Shown here one piece after another: positions 1 through 6,895 of a stretch of 15,963 nt of DNA; the first letter of the stretch is position 1, and each line of letters starts with the position of its first letter. Under the pieces are notes generated by a model. That model saw nothing but the letters and a program-made list of their open reading frames with translations, had not been told where the DNA came from and made no database searches. A program made the position numbers and the translations under genes. The stretch is from SURF-21 sp964592775 (GTDB taxonomy: Bacteria; Actinomycetota; Geothermincolia; Geothermincolales; RBG-13-55-18): NCBI GenBank assembly GCA_964592775.1, contig CAZQFX010000063.1:1-15963 (forward strand), read 5' to 3'.

Positions 1-211
1 CCTGGAACGGGATCGGGGAAGGTTAGGCGGCGCTCGCGCCAGGAAAAGTCCCGTGCCGCGCGGCCATGAAACCATCGAGGCAGCAGACGCGGGCCGCGTT
101 CCTCGGGGCAGGCGGAAAGAGATCGAGAAAGGCGAAGTGAGCGATTATTATATTGGAAGCAGTGGCTGAACCCGTCCGGATGCAGCAAGGGAAGCGGAAA
201 GGGAGGGAGAG
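1..211 (+). other. Leader region upstream of the thiolase gene
   Basis: No gene can be supported here. One frame reads a few codons and stops at 24-26 (TAG), which might be the tail of an upstream gene, but the stretch is too short to judge. An AT-rich patch at 144-154 (TATTATATT) could hold a -10 element for the thiolase gene, though no convincing -35 partner is visible. A purine-rich ribosome site (GGGAGGGAGAG) lies just before the ATG at 212. Confidence 0.4.
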
Positions 212-1390
212 ATGAACGAGGTCCTCATTGTCAGCGGGTGCCGCACGGCCATCGGCAAGTTCGGGGGCAGCCTCAAGGACGTCCCCACGGGAGAGCTGGC
301 GCGCATCGTCATAGAGGAAGCGGTGAAGCGCGCGGGCATCGCGCCGGACGTGGTGGACGAGGTGATCTTCGGCCACGTGGCGGTGCGCTTAGACGAGCTG
401 TGCACGGCGGCCAGGGTGGGAGCCCTGAAGGCGGGCATCCCCCAGGAGGCGGCCGCCAACACCGTCATCCGCGGCTGCGGGTCGGCCATGCAGGCGCTGA
501 TCGACGCCACGCGCTCCATCCGCCTGGGCGACTCCGACGTGGTGGTCGCGGGCGGCGTGGAGAACATGAGCCAGATTCCCTTCTACAACGACGACCTGCG
601 CTGGGGCAAGCGCATGCGCGGGAGCGAGCTCAAGGACGGCCTCACGGATATCCTCACCGACCCCTACAACGGTTTCATCATGGGGATGACGGCCGAGAAC
701 GTCGCCGAGAAGTACGGTATATCCCGCGAGGACCAGGACGTCTACGCGGTGGAGAGCCAGAACCGCACGGAGGCCGCCGTGAAAGCGGGCAAGTTCGCCG
801 GCGAGATCGTGCCGGTGGAGGTGAAGACGCGCAAGGGAGTGCAGGTGTTCGACACCGACGAGCACTACACGCCCGACTCGACGGCCGAGAAGCTGGCCGC
901 GTTGAGGCCGGCCTTCAAGAAGGACGGCACGGTGACCGCGGGCAACGCCTCCGGAATCAACGACGCCGGCGCCGCCCTCGTGCTCATGTCCGGCAGGAAG
1001 GTGGAGGAGTTGGGCTTGAAGCCCCTGGCCAGGGTGCTCTCCTACGCCTACGTGGGCGTGGACCCGGACATCATGGGCGTGGGGCCCATCTACGCCATCC
1101 CCAAGGCCCTGGAGAAGGCCGGCTTGAAGCTCGAGGACATCGGGGTCATCGAGCTCAACGAGGCTTTCGCCGCCCAGGCGCTGGCGTGCATACGCGAGCT
1201 GGGCCTGGATCCCGAGAAGACCAACCTCTACGGCAGCGGCATCGCCATGGGCCACCCCGTGGGTTGCACGGGCGCGCGCATCGTGGTCACCCTGCTCACC
1301 GCCATGAAGGAAAGGGACGCCAGGCTGGGCCTGGCCTCCCTGTGCATCGGCGGGGGCCAGGGCATCGCCATGGTCATCGAGCGGATGTAG
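212..1390 (+). CDS. Thiolase (acetyl-CoA C-acetyltransferase family)
   Basis: This cytosolic enzyme of 392 residues condenses two acyl-CoA units or cleaves 3-ketoacyl-CoA. All catalytic positions are visible and coincide with the classic bacterial biosynthetic thiolase numbering: nucleophile Cys89 in IRGCGSAMQA, Asn316 in ELNEAFA, His348 in AMGHPVG and Cys378 in SLCIGGGQG. The length is normal for the family and the protein is complete at both ends. The ATG at 212 follows a GGGAGGGAGAG ribosome site, and the reading begins with the usual thiolase start (NEVLIVSGCRTAIGKFGG). The catalytic Cys motif (RGCGS) and GHPVGCTGARI differ slightly from the commonest forms (VCGSG, GHPLGASGARI). Substrate chain length cannot be told from sequence. 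It could act in butyrate or ketone-body metabolism or in beta-oxidation, and no pathway partner is present in the window. The last 20 bases lie inside a 55-base repeat that flanks an assembly gap. Confidence 0.93.
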   Translation: MNEVLIVSGCRTAIGKFGGSLKDVPTGELARIVIEEAVKRAGIAPDVVDEVIFGHVAVRLDELCTAARVGALKAGIPQEAAANTVIRGCGSAMQALIDATRSIRLGDSDVVVAGGVENMSQIPFYNDDLRWGKRMRGSELKDGLTDILTDPYNGFIMGMTAENVAEKYGISREDQDVYAVESQNRTEAAVKAGKFAGEIVPVEVKTRKGVQVFDTDEHYTPDSTAEKLAALRPAFKKDGTVTAGNASGINDAGAALVLMSGRKVEELGLKPLARVLSYAYVGVDPDIMGVGPIYAIPKALEKAGLKLEDIGVIELNEAFAAQALACIRELGLDPEKTNLYGSGIAMGHPVGCTGARIVVTLLTAMKERDARLGLASLCIGGGQGIAMVIERM

Positions 1391-1580
1391 CGTTTAGATG
1401 CCCGAGCCCGGGGGCAACGGCCCTCNNNNNNNNNNNNNNNNNNNNNNNNNNNNNNNNNNNNNNNNNNNNNNNNNNNNNNNNNNNNNNNNNNNNNNNNNNN
1501 NNNNNNNNNNNNNNNNNNNNNNNNNTGGTCATCGAGCGGATGTAGCGTTTAGATGCCCGAGCCCGGGGGCAACGGCCCTC
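1371..1580. other. Assembly gap of 100 N flanked by identical 55-base ends
   Basis: Bases 1371-1425 and 1526-1580 are identical over exactly 55 bases on either side of 100 N (1426-1525). The repeat includes the last codons and stop of the thiolase gene. The simplest reading is two contigs that overlap by one k-mer (k=55) and were scaffolded without being merged. The true sequence would then have one copy and no gap, and the second 'thiolase tail' is not a gene fragment. Confidence 0.85.
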
Positions 1581-1650
1581 GCTCCACACTCGCAGGATGC
1601 ATATACAAAACGAGGTATTCCTTTCGCACATACTGCTCGCGAAAGTCGCT

Positions 1651-1675
1651 TCGGACCGACCCCCTGTTCCCGGGC
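1651..1675. repeat. 25-base intergenic repeat, copy A
   Basis: The segment begins TCGGACCGACCCC and ends CGGGC. It matches copy B at 1760-1784 at 23 of 25 positions. A shorter 13-base piece of copy B occurs inverted at 12873-12885. All three lie between genes. No transposase is in the window, so whether this is a REP-like dispersed element is undetermined. Confidence 0.5.
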
Positions 1676-1759
1676 GGGGGGATTTATATCGGTCAAATCA
1701 AGGCTTGGTTTGATGTTTATTAACCGTCTATATGCACGCATCAATGCTTCAACGACATA

Positions 1760-1784
1760 TCGGACCGACCCCCGGTTCTCGGGC
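1760..1784. repeat. 25-base intergenic repeat, copy B
   Basis: This is the second copy of the TCGGACCGACCCC...CGGGC repeat, differing from copy A at two positions. Its core CCGACCCCCGGTT (1765-1777) is found as its exact reverse complement at 12873-12885, upstream of tilS. Confidence 0.5.
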
Positions 1785-1896
1785 AACGGGTAACGCCGAC
1801 AAAGCTCTGATTGACCAAGTCGAGCCCGGGCGGTGTTCTTATATGGGCGACACCCGGACGGCGGTTCCATCACTTCCTTTTTCGATGCGCGTTGTG

Positions 1897-1926
1897 TTAG
1901 CATGGTTGAGTTGGCAACCGTATAAT
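1897..1926 (+). promoter_or_regulatory. Promoter of the cobalamin-riboswitch unit
   Basis: A perfect -10 hexamer TATAAT lies at 1921-1926. Eighteen bases upstream is TTAGCA (1897-1902), which matches four of six -35 positions (TTGACA). Transcription would begin near 1932-1934, right at the 5' strand of the riboswitch P1 stem. The -10 is strong and the -35 only fair. Confidence 0.55.
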
Positions 1927-1930
1927 ATGC

Positions 1931-2085
1931 CTGCCGGGCCCCGCGAGGGCCGAGAGGGAAGCCGGTGAGAGGCCGGCACGGTAGCGCCGCTGTGACTGGG
2001 GAGCGAAACCCCGCTAAGCCACTGACCATACGTTGGGAAGGAGGGGTGGAGCGAAGATCCAGGAGTCAGAAGACCTGCCCGGCAG
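1931..2085 (+). promoter_or_regulatory. Cobalamin riboswitch
   Basis: The sequence carries the conserved landmarks of the cobalamin riboswitch in order. They are GGGAA...GGTG (about 1957-1967), CGGTAGCGCCGCTGTGACTG (1979-1998), a GGGG/CCCC hairpin, AGCCACTG (2017-2024), GGGAAGG (2035-2041) and the B12 box around AGGAGTCAGAAGACCTGCC (2061-2079). The closing stem P1 is perfect: CTGCCGGG (1931-1938) pairs with CCCGGCAG (2078-2085). Such RNAs bind adenosylcobalamin or related corrinoids and lower expression of downstream uptake or synthesis genes when cobalamin is plentiful. An intrinsic terminator 50 bases downstream indicates control by premature termination. Subtype (adenosyl- or methyl/hydroxo-preferring) was not worked out. 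Confidence 0.95.
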
Positions 2086-2134
2086 AAGTCAGCAAGCTCT
2101 CCGCATTACAGAGAGAACCTGGCAGGCGGAACAG

Positions 2135-2168
2135 ACCTCCATTCTCAGGGCGAGAGGGGAGGTTTTTT
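2135..2168 (+). terminator. Intrinsic terminator of the cobalamin riboswitch
   Basis: The arms ACCTCCATTCTC (2135-2146) and GAGAGGGGAGGT (2152-2163) pair over 12 positions with one A-G mismatch and one G-U pair around a five-base loop. They are followed by TTTTTT (2163-2168). This is a textbook Rho-independent terminator in the leader before the first gene. Alternative pairings that might switch it are visible. CCTGCC of the B12 box (2074-2079) can pair with GGCAGG (2121-2126), and CTCTC (2097-2101) with GAGAG (2111-2115). Which of these forms the antiterminator was not resolved. Confidence 0.88.
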
Positions 2169-2216
2169 CATGCCGCCACCGGCTGCGGAGCACGACATCT
2201 TCAAAGGAGGAAGAAC

Positions 2217-4808
2217 ATGAAAGCCGGAATCGCGGGAAACACCGGAATCGTGATGAGGTGGACGGCATGCCTCGTCCTGGCGGTCGTCCTGAGCATGGCC
2301 GCGATCGCCCTCGGGACGGAAAACGCCATATCGTCGGAAACCACCGGGCAGGGCGACCCGGTATTCGAGAGCGCGGACTACAGAATCAAGGACGGCACCG
2401 GCCCCGCCGTCGCCGGGGGGGTGGCCTATCTCTTCGCGGGGGACGATCCATGGTCGCCGCCGGGTGTAGACAGCAGCATCGTCGCCCTCGATGCCGCCGA
2501 TGGCCGTTTCCTGTGGCAGAAAGACCTGGAATGGGCGGGTGGCATGGGCTCCAAGGCCAGGCCGTTGGTGGACTCGGGCAGGCTCTACATCGGGTGCGGC
2601 AAGAAGGTCTACTGCCTGGACGCCGCCGACCAGGGCAACATCATCTGGAGCAAGGACATAACGCCGGCGGGCGGTACGCTCGGCTCCTCTGTGATCATCA
2701 GCGACCCGGTGATGTATGACGACGCGGCGAGCACCAAAGTGATCGTCGTAGGCGACTTCACCTATGGGAGCTACGTGGGCTTGAAGGCCTCCAACGGCGA
2801 CATATTGTGGAGATACCAGATGGATGCCAATTCCTCCGCCTCGGGGGCGCCGGGGGTGGACGGCACCGGAAACCGGCTCTACATCCCGCAGTCGGCGGCC
2901 TTCGGATACTCCCCCAACGGAAAGATCCACTGCCTCGACGTGTCCGGCGTCCCGGTCGTCAAGAGATGGGAATACGCCGCGACCTACGACGTGGCGGGCA
3001 ACGTATCATACAACCAGGGCTCCATCTATTTCAGCGACTTCGCGTATGGAGGCCCCATAAGCAATTTCTACTGCGTCGAGGACAAGGGGAGCCAGGCCGG
3101 CCTGGCGTGGAGCCAGCCCATGTGGGGCTCGTCGGGCACGCCGCTCCTGGACACCAACCGCGACACCGTCTACGTCTGCGGCAACGATTATTCCGTGGGA
3201 GGAAACCACTTCTATGCCTTCGACATGGCCTCCGGCGACCTGGTCTGGGACAATCCCAACTGGGGGGCCTATAACGGCAACTGCGCGCTTTCCCCGACCA
3301 CCGGATATCTCTACGCGGGCAGCTTCGATACCGCCATGTGGGCTCACAACAGGGGCATGGCCGCCATGGATCCGGGCACGGGCAGCGAATTGTGGTACGT
3401 GCAGCAGAAGGCGGGGGGCGATCCCGTGGTTGCGGGGGGCCTGGTATATTCCGCCGCCGACGGCCGCCTCTATGCCTACGAGGAATTCATCCCCGCCACC
3501 TGCGACTGGTATTTCGCCGAGGGCTATACCGGCTCCGGCTTCGAGGAATGGCTGTGCCTGGCCAACCCCGGAGACCCCGGCGAGGATGCCACCGCGAGCG
3601 TCACCTATCTCTTCAACGGCGAAAGGGATCCCCTGACCGTCGATTACCCCGTGCCCGCGGGGACGCGCAACACCATCGACGTCAAGGGCGCGGTGGGGCC
3701 GGACGCGGAAGTCTCCATAGAGGTGGTCTCGGACAGACCCATCGTGGCCGAGCGCCCCATGTACTTCGACTACCAGGGCATGGGGTCCCACGCTTGGACC
3801 GGGGGGCATTGCGTGGTGGGCACGGACGAGCCCCTGGACACATGGTATTTCGCCGAGGGCTATACCGGCTCCGGCTTCGAGGAATGGCTGTGCCTGGCCA
3901 ACTTCGGGGACCAGCTGGCCACGGTCACGGTGGATTACATGTACGCCGAGGGAAAGCCCCTGCGCAAGGAGTACTACGTCCCGGGCAGCCGGCGGGTGAC
4001 CTTCAGCGTCAACGAGGAAGCCGGCAAGGACGAGGACGTGTCCATGAAGGTGAACTCCAACCGGCCCATCGTCGCCGAGCGCCCCGTCTACTTCGATTAC
4101 CAGGGCATGGGAAGCCACGGGTGGACCGGGGGACACTGCGTGATGGGGGCCGGACAGGCCGGCGTGCAGTGGTATTTCGCCGAGGGCTATACCGGCCCCG
4201 GCTTCGAGCAATGGCTGTGCCTGGCCAACTTCGGAGACGGCGATGCCGCCGTCACCGTGTCCTACATCTATCAGGGCGAAGAGGCATCCAGCAAGGACTA
4301 TGACGTGCCGGCCAACAGCAGGCGGACGCTGAGCGTCAACCAGGAGGCGGGAAGCGGCAAGGAACTGGGGATGGTGGTGCGCTCCGATCTTCCCATCCTG
4401 GCCGAACGCCCCATGTACTTCGCCTACGGCGGGGGTTGGGATGGGGGCCACTGCGTGGTGGGAGCCCCCTTCACCAGCAATTTCTGGTGCCTGGCGGAGG
4501 GCTTTACCGGCCCCGGATTCGACGAGTATATCTGCATCTCCAACCCGGGCAAGGAGGACGCCGTGGTGAACGTGAGGCCGCTCTTCGGCGGTGGAGGCGA
4601 CGCGGGAACGGACTACGAGGTCAAGGCGGGCCAGCGCTTCACCATAACCCTCGAGAGCGACAGACCGGTGGAGCGCGCCTACGCCGTATTCTCCGACCGC
4701 GGCGTGGTGGTGGAGCGGGCCATGTACTTCGACTACATGGGCCTGGGAGGCCACGGCTGGACCGGGGGGCACTGCGCCATGGGCGCGACCCTCAAGGATA
4801 TATATTGA
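2217..4808 (+). CDS. Secreted PQQ-like beta-propeller protein with four WYFAEGYTG repeats
   Basis: First gene behind the cobalamin riboswitch, 863 residues. The ATG at 2217 follows AGGAGG (2205-2210) at good spacing. An upstream in-frame extension to 1965 would translate the riboswitch and is rejected. The N-terminus is a signal peptide (basic start, hydrophobic stretch about residues 13-33, likely cut after ALG). Residues about 45-425 show PQQ-like propeller blades, each a 'VYxGS.....ALDAADGxxLW' type unit (for example IVALDAADGRFLWQ, GLKASNGDILWRY, FAFDMASGDLVWD-like, AAMDPGTGSELWYV). Residues 431-863 are four repeats of about 105-112 residues. Each opens with W(Y/C)(F/L)AEG(Y/F)TG and ends with GGHC(V/A)(V/M)G. 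No C-terminal membrane helix, sorting signal or SLH domain is visible. PQQ-like propellers include enzymes and scaffold proteins. No dehydrogenase motif is seen, so a binding or scaffold role outside the cell is more likely. The link to cobalamin rests on position alone. Confidence 0.88.
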   Translation: MKAGIAGNTGIVMRWTACLVLAVVLSMAAIALGTENAISSETTGQGDPVFESADYRIKDGTGPAVAGGVAYLFAGDDPWSPPGVDSSIVALDAADGRFLWQKDLEWAGGMGSKARPLVDSGRLYIGCGKKVYCLDAADQGNIIWSKDITPAGGTLGSSVIISDPVMYDDAASTKVIVVGDFTYGSYVGLKASNGDILWRYQMDANSSASGAPGVDGTGNRLYIPQSAAFGYSPNGKIHCLDVSGVPVVKRWEYAATYDVAGNVSYNQGSIYFSDFAYGGPISNFYCVEDKGSQAGLAWSQPMWGSSGTPLLDTNRDTVYVCGNDYSVGGNHFYAFDMASGDLVWDNPNWGAYNGNCALSPTTGYLYAGSFDTAMWAHNRGMAAMDPGTGSELWYVQQKAGGDPVVAGGLVYSAADGRLYAYEEFIPATCDWYFAEGYTGSGFEEWLCLANPGDPGEDATASVTYLFNGERDPLTVDYPVPAGTRNTIDVKGAVGPDAEVSIEVVSDRPIVAERPMYFDYQGMGSHAWTGGHCVVGTDEPLDTWYFAEGYTGSGFEEWLCLANFGDQLATVTVDYMYAEGKPLRKEYYVPGSRRVTFSVNEEAGKDEDVSMKVNSNRPIVAERPVYFDYQGMGSHGWTGGHCVMGAGQAGVQWYFAEGYTGPGFEQWLCLANFGDGDAAVTVSYIYQGEEASSKDYDVPANSRRTLSVNQEAGSGKELGMVVRSDLPILAERPMYFAYGGGWDGGHCVVGAPFTSNFWCLAEGFTGPGFDEYICISNPGKEDAVVNVRPLFGGGGDAGTDYEVKAGQRFTITLESDRPVERAYAVFSDRGVVVERAMYFDYMGLGGHGWTGGHCAMGATLKDIY
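3507..4805 (+). repeat. Four tandem repeats in the propeller protein gene
   Basis: The repeats start at codons for Trp431 (3507), Trp543 (3843), Trp652 (4170) and Trp757 (4485). Repeats 1 and 2 are identical at the DNA level over their first 60 bases (3507-3566 and 3843-3902), and repeat 3 differs from them at only two of those positions. Repeat 4 has drifted further (WCLAEGFTGPGFDEYICISN). The ends MYFDYQGMGSH.WTGGHC are shared as well. The pattern indicates recent duplication or gene conversion within the gene. Confidence 0.85.
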
Positions 4809-4977
4809 TGCTCCCACCGCTTTAAAGACGTGGAAGCGGGTCTCGTATAAGGCATAGGCGGGAGCGGGCGAGCAGGGTGCTCTTCCGATCTGCGAGACGG
4901 GAAGCGCAAAGACCACAAGCGCGCCGAACCGATCGGCGGTCAACACGGGCCGGCGCGATGCGGAGGGAAACGGGTCG
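4809..4977 (+). other. Spacer between propeller and DUF4430 genes, with Illumina-adapter-like 15-mer
   Basis: No gene or terminator is seen in these 169 bases, so read-through from the riboswitch promoter is possible. Bases 4877-4891 read GTGCTCTTCCGATCT, identical to the 3' end of the common Illumina read-2 adapter. GTCTCG (about 4839) and CGAGAC (about 4893) form a possible inverted pair around it. If the 15-mer is leftover adapter, the join between left and right sequence at this point may be artificial. A GGAGGG ribosome site precedes the next ATG. Confidence 0.6.
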
Positions 4978-5958
4978 ATGGAAGAGACGGAAAAGGGAAG
5001 GAAAAGCGTATGGCGGTACGCGGCGGTCATGGCCCTGATCGCAGCCGCCGTGTTTCTTGCCGTACGAGGTTGTGCGTTCATGCCCTGGAACCGCGACAAG
5101 GGGACGGTTGCGGTGCGGACCACCGTCACCCGGGATTTCGGCAGAGAGGTGCTCAAGGACGTGAACGTCGAGGTGAGGGAGGGCTCCAGCGCCATGCAGG
5201 CTCTGCAGGAGGCGGCCGAGGTGGAGACGTCCTACGGGGGAGGGTTCATCCACGCCGTGGACGGGATCGCCTCGGGCTACGGCGGCGGCTCCGGCAAGAC
5301 GGACTGGTTCTACTACCTCAACGGGCAGATGGCGGACGTCGGCGCCGGGGAGCTCGTGGTCAGGGACGGCGACTGGCTCCTCTTCGACTACCATTCCTGG
5401 GAATACTCCACTTTCACGCCGGCCTTCGCCGGCTGTTTTCCCGAGCCCTTCGTGCACGGGTACCGCGAGCCGCCGCGGGAATGCCTGGTGCTGTGCGCCC
5501 CCGCATGGGAGGATGAGGGCGGTGAGCTGGTGGTCCGGCTGCGGGAGGCGGGCGCGCAGTCGTGTCGCCTGGAAGGGCTGAGCCCGGAGTGGAGGCCGCG
5601 GGATGGGGAATACGCCGTCGTGGTCGGGACCGCGGGCGAGCTCGGGGAAAACGCTTTCCTGGCGGAGGCCAACCGCAACGCGGCGCGGCTCGGGCTGGCC
5701 GCCCGTTGCGATGGGGACGATATACTGATGTTGGGCGCGGACGGGGAGGCGGTCGAACGGCTGCCTCCCGGAACCGGGCTGGTGGAGGCCATAGGGCCCC
5801 GGTTGGGCGAGGAGGGTTCCGCCCTCATGGTGACGGGCACGGACCCGGAGGGGGTCGAGGCGGCCCTGGGGCTTCTGGCGGATTGGGACAACACCCGTTC
5901 CGGCCCGGTAATGGTGATGCTCGTGCGGTCGGGAGAGGGCGGGATGGAATCCCCGTAG
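4978..5958 (+). CDS. Membrane-anchored DUF4430 (transcobalamin beta-domain-like) protein
   Basis: A 326-residue protein with an N-terminal membrane helix (about residues 13-33) after a short charged tail, so the rest should face outward. Residues about 45-142 are a DUF4430 domain. The visible signs are VREGSSAMQALQEAAEVET, GGGFIHAVDGIASGYGG, the TDWFYYLNGQ core and VVRDGDWLLFDYHSW. DUF4430 is related to the C-terminal beta domain of intrinsic factor and transcobalamin, which covers bound cobalamin. Residues about 165-326 form a second region I do not recognise, with alternating beta/alpha character (CLVLCAPAW, EYAVVVGTAGEL, DDILMLGADGE, SALMVTGTDPEGVEAAL). A Cys at 32 near the helix end lacks a good lipobox, so a lipoprotein is unlikely. 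The ECF T gene starts 16 bases downstream. Gene position and the riboswitch suggest corrinoid binding, but no binding residue can be confirmed from sequence. Confidence 0.85.
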   Translation: MEETEKGRKSVWRYAAVMALIAAAVFLAVRGCAFMPWNRDKGTVAVRTTVTRDFGREVLKDVNVEVREGSSAMQALQEAAEVETSYGGGFIHAVDGIASGYGGGSGKTDWFYYLNGQMADVGAGELVVRDGDWLLFDYHSWEYSTFTPAFAGCFPEPFVHGYREPPRECLVLCAPAWEDEGGELVVRLREAGAQSCRLEGLSPEWRPRDGEYAVVVGTAGELGENAFLAEANRNAARLGLAARCDGDDILMLGADGEAVERLPPGTGLVEAIGPRLGEEGSALMVTGTDPEGVEAALGLLADWDNTRSGPVMVMLVRSGEGGMESP

Positions 5959-5974
5959 GGAACAGGAGGACACC

Positions 5975-6895
5975 GTGCTTCCCGTATACAGGAACAAGGA
6001 CACGCTGCTCCACGGGTTGAACCCCGTGGCGTCCCTGCTCTTGATGGGCACTCTCGCCGCCTCCGCGCTCCTGCTCGAGAACCCCCTGTACGTGGCGCTG
6101 ATATGCGCGGGGGCCTTCGCGCTCGTCTATGCCGCGGAAACGTGGAAGGAATGCAGGGCCTACCTGCGCATCGGGCTGGTAGTGGCGCTGTTCATCGCCG
6201 TCCTCAACCCCCTGGTCAACAACCAGGGCGCCCATGTCATCGTCTACGGCCCCAGGATCCCGCTCTGGGGCCGCCTGGACATAACCCTGGAGGCCGTCCT
6301 CTACGGGTTGTCGTCGGCCTCGAGGGTGTTCACGGTGATCATGGTCTTCGGCCTCGCGAGCGTCATCGTCAACCCCGATGACCTGCTGGGGATGTTTTCC
6401 AGGTTTTCCTCCCGCTCGTCGCTCTCCGCGGCGCTTGCGGTGCGCCTCTATCCCAGCATGGTCTGCGAGGCGCGGGAGATCAGGGAGGCGCAGATGGTGA
6501 GGGGCGCGCGCCTGAAGGGTGGCGGGGGACTGTCGCGCGCCAAGGCCTACATGCCCATGCTCCTGTCCCTCTTCCAGGGCTCCCTGGACCGCGCGGCATC
6601 CATCGCCGAGTCCATGAGCGCGCGCGGGTTCGGCAGCGGCGGGCGCACGCGGCTGAAGCGCCATCTCTTCCGCGCCCGCGACGCCATCGTCATCGCGATA
6701 TCCCTGGCCGTGCTCGGCGTGGTCCTGGCGACGGTGATCGCCGGGAGAAGCGCGTATTCATTTTTCCCCACCCTGACCGATCCGTGGAGCGAGATGAGCC
6801 TGGCGGCGTGGGCGGCCCTCGCCGCGGCTTTCGCGACCCTGGTCGTGCTGAGCAGGAGCTGGAAGAGATGGCATTGGTGGAGATCGAGGATCTGA
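5975..6895 (+). CDS. ecfT: ECF transporter transmembrane T component (CbiQ family)
   Basis: A 306-residue integral membrane protein that couples the ATPases to the substrate-binding S subunit of an energy-coupling-factor importer. The GTG at 5975 follows AGGAGGA (5964-5970). Hydrophobic segments lie at about residues 18-35, 38-54, 65-80, 110-132, 236-257 and 276-293. The cytoplasmic stretch carries the two Arg-containing coupling motifs of the family: MVRGARLKGG at about 174-183 and MSARGFGSG at about 214-222. These dock into grooves of the ATPases. The first blocks (YRNKDTLLHGLNPVASLLL) are typical of EcfT/CbiQ. The gene overlaps the ATPase gene by 28 bases, indicating coupled translation. 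The C-terminus is somewhat longer than the minimal family, with an extra hydrophobic segment. Cobalt-type CbiQ is the main alternative, but no CbiM or CbiN is nearby. Confidence 0.92.
   Translation: MLPVYRNKDTLLHGLNPVASLLLMGTLAASALLLENPLYVALICAGAFALVYAAETWKECRAYLRIGLVVALFIAVLNPLVNNQGAHVIVYGPRIPLWGRLDITLEAVLYGLSSASRVFTVIMVFGLASVIVNPDDLLGMFSRFSSRSSLSAALAVRLYPSMVCEAREIREAQMVRGARLKGGGGLSRAKAYMPMLLSLFQGSLDRAASIAESMSARGFGSGGRTRLKRHLFRARDAIVIAISLAVLGVVLATVIAGRSAYSFFPTLTDPWSEMSLAAWAALAAAFATLVVLSRSWKRWHWWRSRI

Larger units (their letters stand above)
1391..1896. other. Intergenic region with repeats and small hairpins
   Basis: No coding region is supported between the thiolase stop and the cobalamin-controlled unit. 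Apart from the assembly gap, the stretch holds two copies of a 25-base repeat and two possible hairpins. The first hairpin pairs CTTTCGC (1621-1627) with GCGAAAG (1639-1645). The second pairs TCAAATCAAG (1693-1702) with CTTGGTTTGA (1704-1713), with one G-U pair, and is followed by TGTTTATT. The second could be a weak terminator for the thiolase transcript. Base composition is lower in GC around 1681-1760 than in the genes. Confidence 0.5.

Noticed and set aside
1398..1793. Open frames across the first 100-N gap and the duplicated thiolase end
   Set aside because: They depend on unknown bases and on a repeated contig edge, and show no recognisable protein.
1965..2216. N-terminal extension of the propeller protein frame upstream of 2217
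   Set aside because: It would translate the riboswitch and terminator. The ATG at 2217 has an AGGAGG site and begins a proper signal peptide.
2217..4808. Propeller protein as a PQQ-dependent dehydrogenase
   Set aside because: Only the blade-type repeats are seen. There are no cofactor-site residues or cytochrome motif that I could recognise, and the repeats continue into a non-enzymatic C-terminal part.
5065..5085. Lipoprotein signal at Cys32 of the DUF4430 protein
   Set aside because: The residues before Cys (A-V-R-G) do not form an acceptable lipobox. A plain membrane anchor is more likely.
3006..5195. Long open frame on the minus strand (729 codons)
   Set aside because: It is a high-GC shadow of the propeller and DUF4430 genes. 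It has no domain, and the plus-strand products are clearly real.
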